DNA of 64,000 bases from Arenibacter nanhaiticus (GCF_900141935.1 NZ_FQYX01000010.1:31513-95512); one strand, 5' to 3'; counted from the first letter of the stretch, positions 26,566 through 35,693 are shown. Numbers and translations: made by a program. Notes: a model not told the origin generated them from the sequence alone.

Positions 26566-26868
26566 TTAATATGTTTTCATTTTACTTTTTCTCTTTTCCA
26601 ATTGACGTTCTATATCATCCACAGAATCGGTAATTGCAATTTCAAACTTACTTCTATTAGATTCGGCAAACAAGCGTGGTCCTGGGGCACTTAATCTTAT
26701 GTTACAAATTAATCCGGTTTCTGGGGTCGAAGTTTTTTCCTTTCTAAAAAACACATCCGCACGGATTATAAAATCATATTTATCTTCTATTTTATTGAGT
26801 TTTTTGGTCGTTAATTCCTCAAGTCGCGCACTTGCTTTTACATCATCATACTGAAAGTTGATAGTCAT
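26566..26868 (-). CDS. HPF/RaiA-type ribosome hibernation factor (short form)
   Basis: Protein of 100 residues that matches the short ribosome-associated inhibitor/HPF fold: MTINFQYDDVKASARLEELTTKKLNKIEDKY, then VFFRKEKTSTPETGLICNIRLSAPG and FAESNRSKFEIAITDSVDDIERQLEKRKSKMK. It binds the 30S decoding region in stationary phase. The C-terminal dimerisation domain of long HPF is absent. Confidence 0.93.
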   Translation of the reverse strand: MTINFQYDDVKASARLEELTTKKLNKIEDKYDFIIRADVFFRKEKTSTPETGLICNIRLSAPGPRLFAESNRSKFEIAITDSVDDIERQLEKRKSKMKTY

Positions 26869-26879
26869 AAGGTATAGGT

Positions 26880-27650
26880 TTTAAGTTAATAAATCGCTCT
26901 TGAATAGCTCTGTGTATTCAATGATTTAAGGTAGTCTTTCTTTTCAATAAAGCCAAACGAATTTTTATATTAATTTTTTTAATGGGTACTATTGCACAGC
27001 CCCATGCAGCAGCCGTCTTGTACTTGTTGCTACGGTTTACAGACCTATGGGAGTTTTTATGTTATTTTATGAAATGAGCATGCGCGAAAGCTGGTCGCAA
27101 AGATGAATTCAGTTATGCGAATTACATGCTTGTACTGAGGGCAGCCGAAGTATGACCGCTAAGAAAACAATAGATAACTGCATATGAAACTTTGAGTCGA
27201 ATCTTTCTAGGTGTTTTGGGTTAAAGGAGTGGCAGGAATCGTATAGATCCTAAGTATCTAATAAAATATTATAAAGGGGCAGTGGGTTCATTGGGGAAGT
27301 CGCATATGGATCTATAAAAGTAATAAAGTAAGAATGACAGAAAAGTATCAAAAGAAATGCTGGTCCAAGCTTTGGGAGCTAGCCAAGATAAAAATTTAAA
27401 AAGGCTTCTTTTTACCATGTCAGAAGGAAAACGTTTTTTGTATTCAACAGTAGCGTTTTGGAGATATTAAATATCAAAAATGCTATCTCATACAAGTATT
27501 TTGTAGCTATTATATAGTTGTGGAATTCTTTGCGGTCGAAATTAGTGAATTTAAGTACATTTGGTGAAATTGGTGCATTTTTATTAATGGACTTTAGGAG
27601 TATTTCAAATTTCGATAGCGTTCCCTTCTTTTTATAAGGATTATAAACTT
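26880..27650. other. Gene-free stretch with a decayed copy of the ars-operon leader
   Basis: About 770 bases without a convincing gene. At 27119-27195 it shares roughly 76 similar bases with 44663-44739, including the first four codons of the DUF6428 gene, but here the fourth codon is TGA. A 37-codon frame at 27357-27470 (begins MLVQALGASQDKNLKRLLF) looks like a gene fragment, unidentified. A minus-strand frame at 27412-27663 covers the promoter of the next gene and is probably chance. Confidence 0.55.
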
Positions 27651-27658
27651 TACCTTTG
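27651..27658 (+). promoter_or_regulatory. -7 box TACCTTTG of the DEAD-box helicase gene
   Basis: Exact TAnnTTTG match 17 bases before the ATG at 27676, giving a predicted leader of about ten bases. Confidence 0.6.
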
Positions 27659-27675
27659 CCCAAAATTATTAGGAG

Positions 27676-29031
27676 ATGAATACCTTTGAAGATTGCAATC
27701 TATCAAAACAATTACTATATGCTATTGACGATTTAGGCTTTAGCAATCCGACACCAATACAGGCCGAAGCTTTTTCGGTAATTATGTCAGGATCTGATGT
27801 TGTCGGTATAGCACAGACGGGAACAGGAAAGACCTTTGCTTATATGTTGCCTATCTTACAGGATCTAAAATTTTCCAAACAGCTAACCCCGAGAGTTTTG
27901 ATATTGGTTCCGACCCGGGAACTGGTGCTTCAGGTGGTAGAACGCATTGAAGCATTTGCTAAATATTTAAGTGTAAGAGTAACCGGGATTTACGGAGGCG
28001 CAAATATCAATACACAGCGTCAGGCCGTTGCCCGGGGATGTGATATTTTGGTGGCCACTCCAGGTAGGTTGTACGACCTTACCTTGGACAGAACCCTAAA
28101 ATTAAGGGATGTTAAAAAATTAGTGATCGATGAGGTTGATGTTATGCTAGACCTTGGTTTTCGATTTCAAATTACCAATATTTTTGAATTGTTGCCTCCA
28201 CGAAGACAAAACATTATGTTCTCGGCCACAATGACCGACGATGTGTCTAAGCTGATCGATGATTTTTTTATCGCCCCGGCCAGAATTTCTATTGCCGTTA
28301 GTGGTACGCCGCTAGAAAATATAGCGCAAAGTTGTTATTCAGTAGAAAATTTTTATACCAAGGCAAATTTGTTGGAGTACCTTTTAAAGGATAAAACTAC
28401 CTATAAAAAAGTGTTGGTTTTTGTTTCTAACAAAAAAAGTGCCGATAGGTTGTTTCAAGCCATGGAAACCGTTTACGGGAACGAGGCTTGTGTCATTCAC
28501 TCCAACAAAACACAGAATTATAGAATCCGTTCTATCAAACAATTTGATGAGGGCAAGAACCGAATATTGATTTCTACGGATGTGATGGCTAGAGGATTGG
28601 ATTTAGATAAAATTACCCATGTGGTAAATTTTGACACTCCAAATTACCCCGAAAACTATATGCACCGAATTGGGCGTACCGGTAGGGCAAAGGAAAAGGG
28701 AACTTCCGTATTATTCTATACCGAAAAAGAAAGGGAGGCAAAAGAGGCTATTGAGAGTTTAATGGCGTATGAGATCCCAACCATAGATTTTCCAGAAGCA
28801 GTAGAAGTATCAGAGGAATTGACTCCCGAAGAAAGACCTCAGAATTTTGAGCTTAATAATCCAGTAAGAGCGTCAGAAACCGAGGGCCGCGGAGCGGCTT
28901 TTCATGAGAAAAGTGATAAGAACAAACGAGTAAATTTAGGTGGCTCCTATAAGAGGGAAATAGCCAAAAAGTATAAAAAACCAAAAACTCGTGGGGATAA
29001 GAATTTTGCAAAAGGCAAAAAGAAAAGATAA
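27676..29031 (+). CDS. DEAD-box RNA helicase
   Basis: ATP-dependent RNA helicase of 451 residues. Motifs in order: Q motif FSNPTPIQAEAF, I AQTGTGKT, Ia VPTRELVLQ, II written DEVD instead of DEAD, III SAT (MFSATM), IV-V ILISTDVMARGLDL and VI HRIGRTGRA. The C-terminal tail is basic (KSDKNKRVNLGGSYKREIAKKYKKPKTRGDKN), as in RhlE-like cold-shock helicases. The DEVD in motif II is a natural variant. Confidence 0.94.
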   Translation: MNTFEDCNLSKQLLYAIDDLGFSNPTPIQAEAFSVIMSGSDVVGIAQTGTGKTFAYMLPILQDLKFSKQLTPRVLILVPTRELVLQVVERIEAFAKYLSVRVTGIYGGANINTQRQAVARGCDILVATPGRLYDLTLDRTLKLRDVKKLVIDEVDVMLDLGFRFQITNIFELLPPRRQNIMFSATMTDDVSKLIDDFFIAPARISIAVSGTPLENIAQSCYSVENFYTKANLLEYLLKDKTTYKKVLVFVSNKKSADRLFQAMETVYGNEACVIHSNKTQNYRIRSIKQFDEGKNRILISTDVMARGLDLDKITHVVNFDTPNYPENYMHRIGRTGRAKEKGTSVLFYTEKEREAKEAIESLMAYEIPTIDFPEAVEVSEELTPEERPQNFELNNPVRASETEGRGAAFHEKSDKNKRVNLGGSYKREIAKKYKKPKTRGDKNFAKGKKKR

Positions 29032-29079
29032 ATGTGCTTGGGCAAGACTTTTGATGCCTAAGGAATATCTTCGGTGTAT

Positions 29080-29325
29080 ATGACAGATAAAAAAAATAAA
29101 ACCAAAGGTCAGGAAAATAATCCTTTACATGGGATAACCTTGGCCACTATATTGGAGGAATTAGTAGCCCATCACGGTTGGCAGACGCTTGGCGAGAATA
29201 TCAATATCCGATGTTTCAACCAAGACCCTTCCATAAAATCGAGTTTAACCTTTTTAAGAAAAACTCCCTGGGCCAGAGAGAAGGTAGAAAAACTATACCT
29301 AAAATTAATTAAGAAAAAAAAGTAA
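29080..29325 (+). CDS. VF530-family (DUF2132) small protein
   Basis: Protein of 81 residues recognised by [21 protein letters not shown] and the C-terminal [25 protein letters not shown]. The family was described structurally as a possible DNA-binding fold; function is uncertain. I use ATG 29080 rather than GTG 29074. It lies 48 bases after the helicase stop and may be co-transcribed. Confidence 0.88.
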   Translation: MTDKKNKTKGQENNPLHGITLATILEELVAHHGWQTLGENINIRCFNQDPSIKSSLTFLRKTPWAREKVEKLYLKLIKKKK

Positions 29326-29525
29326 GGCACCTCAGTGTTTTTTAGGAGCTTTTTAAGGTCTAAAAAGCTCCGTTCTTTCCACAATATTATTCCTAGTTAC
29401 GCGACAGTTCTTTTTTGTGCTATCCTTGAAGCTTTAAAGGCTAAAATTTAATGAAGATATATTTTAGTCCTATATTTAGCCAATTTGGCTGGGAATAATA
29501 ACAATAACAATAAAATTCATATTAG

Positions 29526-30518
29526 ATGAAATCATTTACGATAGTAGAAATAAACGAACTTTTAAAAGGAGAACTCGTCGGTACTTGTGATGAGCAAATA
29601 ACAGGAGCTGAACAGCTTGAGAGAGCTACTGCCCAGCAAATTACTTTTATCGGAAGCAACAAATTTGCTAAACTTTGGGAGGCTTCAAAAGCAAGTGTTG
29701 CTATTGTAGATGCAAAGATAAAATTAGAGCCAGGTGACAATAGAGCGCTCATTAGGGTTAAAAATGCCGATTTGGCCATGGCTACACTATTGGAAGCTTT
29801 AGAGCCCGCACCACCTGTCCTAGAAGAAGATATTCATCCAACGGCCGTGGTACACGAATCTGTCGTATTGGGAAAAGGATGCAAAATAGGAGCAGGGTGT
29901 TATGTTGGTAAAAATGTAGTATTGGGAGATGGGGTTGTCCTATATCCCAATGTTAGCATATTCGACGATTCTAAAATTGGGCATCATACGGTAGTATGGT
30001 CGGGAACCGTAATTAGGGAACGCAGCGAAATTGGGAACCATTGTATTTTTCACATCAATGTGAGTATTGGTGCCGATGGATTTGGCTATAGACCTAGCGA
30101 TGATGGTAGAGGATTGGTGAAAATACCACATATAGGAAATGTTATTATTGGAAACTATGTAGAGATTGGAGCTAATTCTTGTGTCGATAGAGGCAAGTTT
30201 AGTGCTACCATTATCGGTGATGGATGTAAAATTGATAATTTAGTCCAGATAGCACATAATTGTATTTTGGGCAGATCTTGTATTATGGCAGGCCATAGCG
30301 GACTCGCTGGCTCGGTGACCCTGGGAGATGGAGTGATCATAGGAGGAAGTGCCTCCATCAAGGATCACACTACTATCAATTCAGGCGCCGTTATTGGAGC
30401 TGGTTCTGGAGTTATGGGCGATGTTGATGCAGGGAAGACTGTTTTGGGGTATCCCGCTACGGACGCCAGAGATATGCTGAAACAATGGGTAGCTCTTAAA
30501 AGATTATCCAAAAATTAA
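29526..30518 (+). CDS. lpxD: UDP-3-O-(3-hydroxyacyl)glucosamine N-acyltransferase LpxD
   Basis: Third step of lipid A synthesis, adding a 3-hydroxyacyl chain from ACP to the 2-amino group. Residues 1-100 form the uridine-binding domain (ATAQQITFIGSNKFAKLWEASKASVAIV); the rest is a left-handed beta-helix of hexapeptide repeats (VVLGKGCKIGAGCYVGKNVVLGDG and more) with the catalytic His in LVQIAHNCILG. The length of 330 is normal. An alternative is the second lpxD-like copy found in some Bacteroidota, because the lpxC/fabZ-lpxA genes are not adjacent. Confidence 0.92.
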   Translation: MKSFTIVEINELLKGELVGTCDEQITGAEQLERATAQQITFIGSNKFAKLWEASKASVAIVDAKIKLEPGDNRALIRVKNADLAMATLLEALEPAPPVLEEDIHPTAVVHESVVLGKGCKIGAGCYVGKNVVLGDGVVLYPNVSIFDDSKIGHHTVVWSGTVIRERSEIGNHCIFHINVSIGADGFGYRPSDDGRGLVKIPHIGNVIIGNYVEIGANSCVDRGKFSATIIGDGCKIDNLVQIAHNCILGRSCIMAGHSGLAGSVTLGDGVIIGGSASIKDHTTINSGAVIGAGSGVMGDVDAGKTVLGYPATDARDMLKQWVALKRLSKN

Positions 30519-30765
30519 GTACTAGAGTACCCTGATCTTTTAATAATAATGCGTCACTTCTCTTCTGTATGGTGTTTCTATGTACACGGCGGTTAGGGTT
30601 ATCAATAGATTAGGGTGGTCTTTTTCCTTCATTTGTGTATCCTAAAAATTACATCTCGCTACTTCTGAATTTTCCCAATGGAAAGAAGGTGTAAGATTTT
30701 ATCCTATGTGAAAAATTAATTCATAGTTTTTTCAAAAATATTCTTCAAACACCCAACAAAGGCCG

Positions 30766-30773
30766 TAATTTTG
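30766..30773 (+). promoter_or_regulatory. -7 box TAATTTTG of the superfamily II helicase gene
   Basis: Exact TAnnTTTG match 21 bases before ATG 30795. Confidence 0.55.
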
Positions 30774-30794
30774 CAGTCCTAAAAAAAAGAGAAT

Positions 30795-32354
30795 ATGTTG
30801 GAGACCTTGACTGCAAATGCTGTTGTAGAAAGAAGAACGGATAAAGAATTATACAGTTATCAAAAAGGAGCTATAGACCAAATATTTGATAAGTTTGAAA
30901 CCGCACCGGACGATTACCACCTGTTATATCAATTGCCTACCGGAGGAGGAAAAACCGTAATTTTTTCTGAAATTGTTCGACAGTATTTAAAGAACCACAA
31001 AAAGAAGGTGTTGATAATGACACACCGGATAGAACTTTGTAGGCAAACATCTTCCATGCTTACGAGTTTTGGCGTCACCAATAAGGTTGTAGACAGTAAG
31101 GCAAATTTAGAAGATCAGGATCAATATAGCTGCTTTGTGGCTATGGTAGAGACCTTGAACAACAGATTGCAGGACGATAAGTTGGATATTTCAGGGGTGG
31201 GGCTTGTTATTATTGATGAGGCCCATTATAATTCGTTTACAAAACTCTTTAAATATTTTGAAAATTCCTTTGTTTTAGGGGTTACCGCTACTCCCTTAAG
31301 TTCTAACAAGGACTTGCCGATGAAGGATAATTACGATGAATTGATCGTAGGGGAAAGCATAGAATCCCTAATAGAGAACGAGTTTTTGGCAAGAGCCGAA
31401 GTTTTCTCTTATAATATGGGGCTAACCTCCTTGGAGGTAGGTTCTAATGGGGATTATACGGTAAAATCTTCTGAAGACCTGTATACCAATAGCCAAATGC
31501 TGAGCAAGCTTTTGGAAGCCTATGTAAAGCATTCCAAGGGAAAGAAAACGCTGATATTCAATAATGGTATCAATACCTCATTGCATGTGTACGAAACCTT
31601 TAAGGCAGCTGGTTACCCTATAGAGCATTTAGATAATACCGCTAGTAAAAAGGAACGTAAGGCTATTTTAAAATGGTTTAAGAACACTCCCGATGCAATA
31701 TTGACCTCCGTGAGTATCTTAACCACAGGATTTGATGAACCTACCATAGAAACCGTTATTTTGAACAGGGCGACGAAGTCTTTGACATTGTACTATCAGA
31801 TGATTGGGCGCGGTTCTAGGATCTTGAACAATAAAGCTACTTTCTCGGTAATAGATTTAGGGAACAACCTACACCGTTTTGGACCTTGGGGAGCAGATTT
31901 AGATTGGCAGACCATCTTTAAATCTCCTAACTTCTATATGGACAAATTATTGGGTGACGAAGAATTGGAGAGCAATTTTAAATGGGAGATGCCCGAGGCC
32001 CTTAGAGCAGAATTTGCCAATTCTAAAGAGGTGTATTTCGATATCAAGGAAACCTATATAGACTCTGTGAAAAACGGAGAATCTTCCAAGGTTGTATTGG
32101 AGCGTTCCATTGCCCAGCATGCAAAGATATGTGTAGAGAATAGTGAAGATGTTTACGATGCTTTGGCATTGGCCAAACTCTTGGGGGGCGATATAGAAGA
32201 TAGGATTCAGCGCTATGCCAAATGCATCAGTAAAAGTACCCATAACTTTTTAAAATGGTTAAATGAAGATTACCATAAAAAATTAAGTACTCACCTACGT
32301 CAAAATTTTGACACTATTTTTGAAGAAATACACGGTAGGCCGCCAGAAGAATAA
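30795..32354 (+). CDS. Superfamily II DEAD/DEAH helicase (RadD-like)
   Basis: Helicase of 519 residues with Q-like tip SYQKGAIDQIFDKF, motif I LPTGGGKTVIFSEI, Ia MTHRIELCRQT, II DEAH in LVIIDEAHYNSF, III GVTATP, V SILTTGFDEPTIETVIL and VI QMIGRGSRI. This order is that of RadD/type-III-restriction-like helicases. The C-terminal 150 residues are helical with no nuclease motif. A single-gene unit with its own promoter; likely DNA repair or RNA/DNA remodelling. Confidence 0.9.
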   Translation: MLETLTANAVVERRTDKELYSYQKGAIDQIFDKFETAPDDYHLLYQLPTGGGKTVIFSEIVRQYLKNHKKKVLIMTHRIELCRQTSSMLTSFGVTNKVVDSKANLEDQDQYSCFVAMVETLNNRLQDDKLDISGVGLVIIDEAHYNSFTKLFKYFENSFVLGVTATPLSSNKDLPMKDNYDELIVGESIESLIENEFLARAEVFSYNMGLTSLEVGSNGDYTVKSSEDLYTNSQMLSKLLEAYVKHSKGKKTLIFNNGINTSLHVYETFKAAGYPIEHLDNTASKKERKAILKWFKNTPDAILTSVSILTTGFDEPTIETVILNRATKSLTLYYQMIGRGSRILNNKATFSVIDLGNNLHRFGPWGADLDWQTIFKSPNFYMDKLLGDEELESNFKWEMPEALRAEFANSKEVYFDIKETYIDSVKNGESSKVVLERSIAQHAKICVENSEDVYDALALAKLLGGDIEDRIQRYAKCISKSTHNFLKWLNEDYHKKLSTHLRQNFDTIFEEIHGRPPEE

Positions 32355-32377
32355 CTAAATGACGGCCCTCTTAAGAT

Positions 32378-33253
32378 TTAAAATCTCCAGGCAACAAACC
32401 TACTTTGTTTGTTGCCTTGGGCCATTGGCACGGTCTTGTAAACAGCTTTTAGTTTGTGTAACTGCTTATAGATAGCGGCCAAATTTTCTTTTTTACTTAC
32501 CAAGGTCGTAAACCATTGAACTTGTCGGGAATAAGCAACGCTTTGTTTGATCATTCGCTTTATAAACAAGGCTTCTCCACCATTGCACCATAATTCATTG
32601 GCCTGGCCACCAAAATTTAATTCTTCCGCACTATCTAAGCGCAGGTTCTTTACTTTTCTTAAACTACCCCTTGCGGCGGATTCGGCATTGGCATGAAAGG
32701 GAGGGTTGCAAAGACTAAAATGAAAATGATCGGCCTCATTTATGAGGCCCTTAAAAATATTGGAAGGGTCGGTTTGATGTCTTATCCTAATATTCTTCAA
32801 TAGGCTTGGTGTAGCTTCTGTATTAGCTTTGGCGATGGTAACCGAAGTAAGGGAAATGTCCGATCCTACCATTTGCCAATCGTATATTTGAGAGGCTAAA
32901 ATTGGATAGATGCAATTGGCGCCAACACCGATATCCAAACCTCGAATATTGTATTTGATGCCATCTTCTTCTAACAGATCGGCGATATGATGTATATAGT
33001 CGGCTCTTCCAGGAATAGGAGGACATAAATAACCATCGGGAATATTCCAGTCAGCCAGTCCATATTGATGCTTTAAAATAGCCTTATTAAAGTGAAGTAC
33101 AGCGGCTGGTTTGGAAAAGTCAATGCTCTGGTTGCCATAGGGGTTTACGAATACATGAGGGGCCAATTCTGGGTGACTACCTATTAAGGCTTCGAAGTCA
33201 TAAGGGGTATTATGGATGTTTTTCGGATGCAAGATATTTGGTTTTATGACCAC
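32378..33253 (-). CDS. rlmF: 23S rRNA (adenine-1618-N6)-methyltransferase RlmF
   Basis: SAM-dependent methyltransferase with the RlmF hallmarks: LHPKNIHNTPYDFEALIGSHPEL at the N-terminus, WNIPDGYLCPPIPGRADYIHHIADLL, SAM motif IRGLDIGVGANCIYPILA, and the catalytic NPPF tetrad in LCNPPFHANAESAARGS. The enzyme methylates A1618 (E. coli numbering) in 23S rRNA. I moved the start to GTG 33253 because RlmF proteins begin close to LHPKN and a TATCTTTG box overlaps the longer frame (which runs to 33316); the exact start remains uncertain. Confidence 0.9.
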   Translation of the reverse strand: MVIKPNILHPKNIHNTPYDFEALIGSHPELAPHVFVNPYGNQSIDFSKPAAVLHFNKAILKHQYGLADWNIPDGYLCPPIPGRADYIHHIADLLEEDGIKYNIRGLDIGVGANCIYPILASQIYDWQMVGSDISLTSVTIAKANTEATPSLLKNIRIRHQTDPSNIFKGLINEADHFHFSLCNPPFHANAESAARGSLRKVKNLRLDSAEELNFGGQANELWCNGGEALFIKRMIKQSVAYSRQVQWFTTLVSKKENLAAIYKQLHKLKAVYKTVPMAQGNKQSRFVAWRF

Positions 33254-33339
33254 AAAGATAGGAGGTCTCCATGTAAACAGTATGGTGAGATCTTGGGAAT
33301 CTATGGAATTAGGCAAGGGGAATAGGCTGTTTTTCTGAA

Positions 33340-33972
33340 TTATTGGCCGGATTTATTACCCTTTTTTTTGTCAAATTCCGGACAATCAACCCGTATCTCT
33401 TTTATATGTAGGTTTTTCTGAAGTAAATTGCAATGATGGGTTCCGTGGTTGATTTCATAAAATTTACAGGCGTAACATATTCTTTGTACCTGTAGTACTC
33501 CTGTTTGGTTTAGTCTATAAATCAGGGTGCTAAGGGAATCGTACAACGTATTTAGTTCCTCCTCGGTGTTAAGCTGTAAGGCATTCCGGATAGGGTTGGC
33601 AAACCCCTCCGTTTCCGTGACAATTTGTTTTCCGCTTTCCAATAGGGATACCGTATAACTTCTAGTGTCCAGGGAGGAGATTTCTTTTACAATAAGGCCT
33701 TTTTGGTGCAATATTTTGATGGCATCGCTAATGGTGGGTTTGCTAAGGTTAAATTCCTTTGCCAAATGGCTCACGGTACAATACGACTGTTGGTGGTAGG
33801 CAATAAAAATCAGGATCTGAATTTGAATAGGGCTAATTCCCCATGCCTTGGCATAATCCCTTAACAATGTCCTAAAAACCTCGGAAAGTCGGTCCAAGGC
33901 TATTACAATCTTACTGCCAAGGTCTTTTTGTTGAAAATCGGTGTCATATATACTGTGGGTCATAAGGAGCAT
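33340..33972 (-). CDS. MarR-type regulator with C-terminal cysteine cluster
   Basis: Winged-helix repressor of about 210 residues. The MarR core has CTVSHLAKEFNLSKPTISDAIKILHQKGLIVKEISSLDTRSYTVSLLESG. It is followed by an extra C-terminal tail of about 45 residues with CYACKFYEINHGTHHCNLL and DCPEF, giving four Cys and nearby His residues that could bind metal or sense redox state. ATG 33963 is an alternative start. It lies 77 bases downstream of the thioredoxin-like gene on the same strand. Confidence 0.85.
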   Translation of the reverse strand: MLLMTHSIYDTDFQQKDLGSKIVIALDRLSEVFRTLLRDYAKAWGISPIQIQILIFIAYHQQSYCTVSHLAKEFNLSKPTISDAIKILHQKGLIVKEISSLDTRSYTVSLLESGKQIVTETEGFANPIRNALQLNTEEELNTLYDSLSTLIYRLNQTGVLQVQRICYACKFYEINHGTHHCNLLQKNLHIKEIRVDCPEFDKKKGNKSGQ

Positions 33973-34049
33973 TTTTCAAGGGCTACACAAAGTTACCCTA
34001 AAAAGAAGAAAAGTTGGACACCTTGTTTGTTGAAGGTGCCCAGCTTTTA

Positions 34050-34283
34050 TCAACCTTTTACATCGGCCATGGAAGCACCAAAATTTATGTGCAGAACATT
34101 TCCGTCGGGGGTTAACAAGGCAGGAACAGATTTTACGCCTGCCTTTTCGGCTTCCGATATTCTGTCCTTGGCCCCAGCAAGATTAACAACTTCAACCTGG
34201 GCCGGATTCATTAATTTTAAAATGTCTTGTTCAGCACTTACGCAGACAGGACATCCAGCGTGATAGAAAACAGATTTTTTCAT
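34050..34283 (-). CDS. Small thioredoxin/glutaredoxin-like protein
   Basis: Protein of 77 residues with the redox motif CPVC in KKSVFYHAGCPVCVSAEQDIL and the thioredoxin-fold cis-proline segment GVKSVPALLTPDGNVLHINFG. Short for a thioredoxin, close to glutaredoxin size. No signal peptide. A palindrome sits inside its promoter, and the downstream MarR-type gene probably encodes its repressor. It may reduce a specific partner, perhaps the Cys cluster of that regulator (inference). Confidence 0.82.
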   Translation of the reverse strand: MKKSVFYHAGCPVCVSAEQDILKLMNPAQVEVVNLAGAKDRISEAEKAGVKSVPALLTPDGNVLHINFGASMADVKG

Positions 34284-34319
34284 GTTACAGATTTTAAGTT
34301 AAATGCAAAATTGCTCCCA

Positions 34320-34350
34320 TAAAGATAGTTAGGAATCCTAACTAAAACAA
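34320..34350 (-). promoter_or_regulatory. Promoter of the thioredoxin-marR unit with operator palindrome
   Basis: On the minus strand TTG (34350-34348), a 20-base spacer, then TATCTTTA (34327-34320). The spacer contains the palindrome TAGTTAGGAATCCTAACTA at 34326-34344. A repressor bound there would block both promoter elements, which fits a MarR-type operator. Leader of about 30 bases to the thioredoxin ATG. Confidence 0.6.
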
Positions 34351-34608
34351 GTTTGGACTTAGGTTTTTTATATGCTGTATAACTAGTGTGGTATATCGAA
34401 CGGTGAACAGCCGGCCAGTAAAAGGAATTTACAGTATTTTTAGAATTGCCCTGTGCGAAAAGACTCTTTTTGACGGTGCTTGAACGAAAAAAATTAAAAA
34501 AAAGGTATATGTCGGTAGGGTATTTTTACTTTGCGTTGTTATAGGTAGGAGGGCCCCCGTGGATGAGGCGGCAAAAGGCAATAAAATGTTTAATATAAAA
34601 TTTAAATT

Positions 34609-35472
34609 ATGAAATTAAGATTATTATCAATTATTATGATCGGTCTTATGGCTTTGGTGTATAGTTGTACAGACGGAGACGATGCTAATAAGGATACTGG
34701 GCGATTGTCCGTTTCCTTGACAGATGCTCCATTTCCCCACGATTTGGTAGCCGAGGCAAATGTTACCATTTTTAAAATTGATGCTAGACGAAAAGCCGAT
34801 AAAAGTGAAGAGGGGGCAAATAATGAAGATGGTTCATCCTTTGTTGTTCTTATGGAGGATGAAATTTCGGTAAATCTATTGGATCTGACCAATGGGATAA
34901 CTGAAAATTTGGTTAATACGGACGTAGCTGTAGGAACCTATGATTTATTTAGAGTGTATGTAGAAGGGGTGAATGTAGTAATGACTGATGGTACTACCTA
35001 TGATTTAAAGGTCCCCAGTGGTGCACAAACCGGGATAAAAGTATCTGTCAAACCGAGTCTGGTAGTCAGTGGAGGCCTATCTACAGATTTATTGTTAGAT
35101 TTTGATGTTAGTAAATCCTTTGTTGCCAAAGGAAACAGAAATGATCCGGAGGGAATAAACGGATTTAATTTTAAACCGGTAATAAAGGCTTCTAATCTTT
35201 CTACCGCAGGTACTTTAACGGGGCTGGTGACCACTGTGCAAGATAATGCAATGCTTGGTTTAGAAGGTGCGCAAGTTGCCGTATTTGCAGCCGACACCTT
35301 ACATACAACTACCTTTACCGATGCTTCCGGGGGCTATACTGTTTTAGGATTGGCGGCCGGTTCCTATGACGTGGATGTTGCCTTGGAAGGCTACGGGTCT
35401 CAAACCGCTGAGGATATTGATATTGTGGCAGCCAATAAAACGGTTCAAGATTTTGAGCTGACTGTAGAATAG
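34609..35472 (+). CDS. DUF4382 lipoprotein with carboxypeptidase-like repeat domain
   Basis: Signal peptide and lipobox (MKLRLLSIIMIGLMALVYSC), then DUF4382 (GRLSVSLTDAPFPHDLVAEANVTIFKI ... AVGTYDLFRVYVEGVNVVM), then a C-terminal carboxypeptidase-regulatory-like beta-sandwich (GLEGAQVAVFAADTLHTTTFTDASGGYTVLGLAAGSYDVDVALEGYG). The protein is exported and lipid-anchored. The domain pair is frequent in flavobacterial surface lipoproteins of unknown function. A large hairpin follows. Confidence 0.9.
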   Translation: MKLRLLSIIMIGLMALVYSCTDGDDANKDTGRLSVSLTDAPFPHDLVAEANVTIFKIDARRKADKSEEGANNEDGSSFVVLMEDEISVNLLDLTNGITENLVNTDVAVGTYDLFRVYVEGVNVVMTDGTTYDLKVPSGAQTGIKVSVKPSLVVSGGLSTDLLLDFDVSKSFVAKGNRNDPEGINGFNFKPVIKASNLSTAGTLTGLVTTVQDNAMLGLEGAQVAVFAADTLHTTTFTDASGGYTVLGLAAGSYDVDVALEGYGSQTAEDIDIVAANKTVQDFELTVE

Positions 35473-35488
35473 CACTGTTACAAGTTTT

Positions 35489-35537
35489 AAAATACACTAA
35501 AAGGCTACCACAATTGGTGGCCTTTTAGCGTATTTAG
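35489..35537 (+). terminator. Long terminator hairpin after the DUF4382 gene
   Basis: AAATAC-CTAAAAGGC-ACCA pairs with TGGT-GCCTTTTAG-GTATTT around an AAT loop; a stem of about 20 bp with small bulges. Confidence 0.8.
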
Positions 35538-35559
35538 CTATTGCTGTAAGCAGCCCTTT

Positions 35560-35649
35560 TTAGCAGTAATAACTACCTCCTCCGCCAATCGCGGGACTAC
35601 CTGCCAATATGACTATTGCTAAAAATTGCATAAATATATTTTTAGTCAT
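35560..35649 (-). CDS. 29-residue hydrophobic peptide with GGGG-SYYC tail
   Basis: Starts MTKNIFMQFLAIVILAGSPA and ends IGGGGSYYC: a short basic start, a hydrophobic core and a Gly4-Ser-Tyr-Tyr-Cys tail. It is in the first of three related repeat copies; the two downstream copies keep the first 21 residues but share a one-base insertion that alters the tail. Could be a toxin-like or signalling peptide, or the N-terminus of a decayed lipoprotein. The ORF is real in sequence; expression is not shown. Confidence 0.45.
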   Translation of the reverse strand: MTKNIFMQFLAIVILAGSPAIGGGGSYYC

Positions 35650-35679
35650 ATTATAGTTAGCTAGCGCAGCTAAATAACC
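35574..35679. repeat. Partial first copy of the peptide-cassette repeat
   Basis: About 105 bases similar to the ends of the two full repeat units; contains the peptide frame and the shared leader with TTAGCT...AGCTAA arms. Confidence 0.7.
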
Positions 35680-35693
35680 TGATTCGCAGAATA

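Noticed and set aside
27412..27663. 83-codon minus-strand frame upstream of the DEAD-box gene
   Set aside because: Overlaps the promoter of that gene, has no recognisable domain and biased low-complexity composition.
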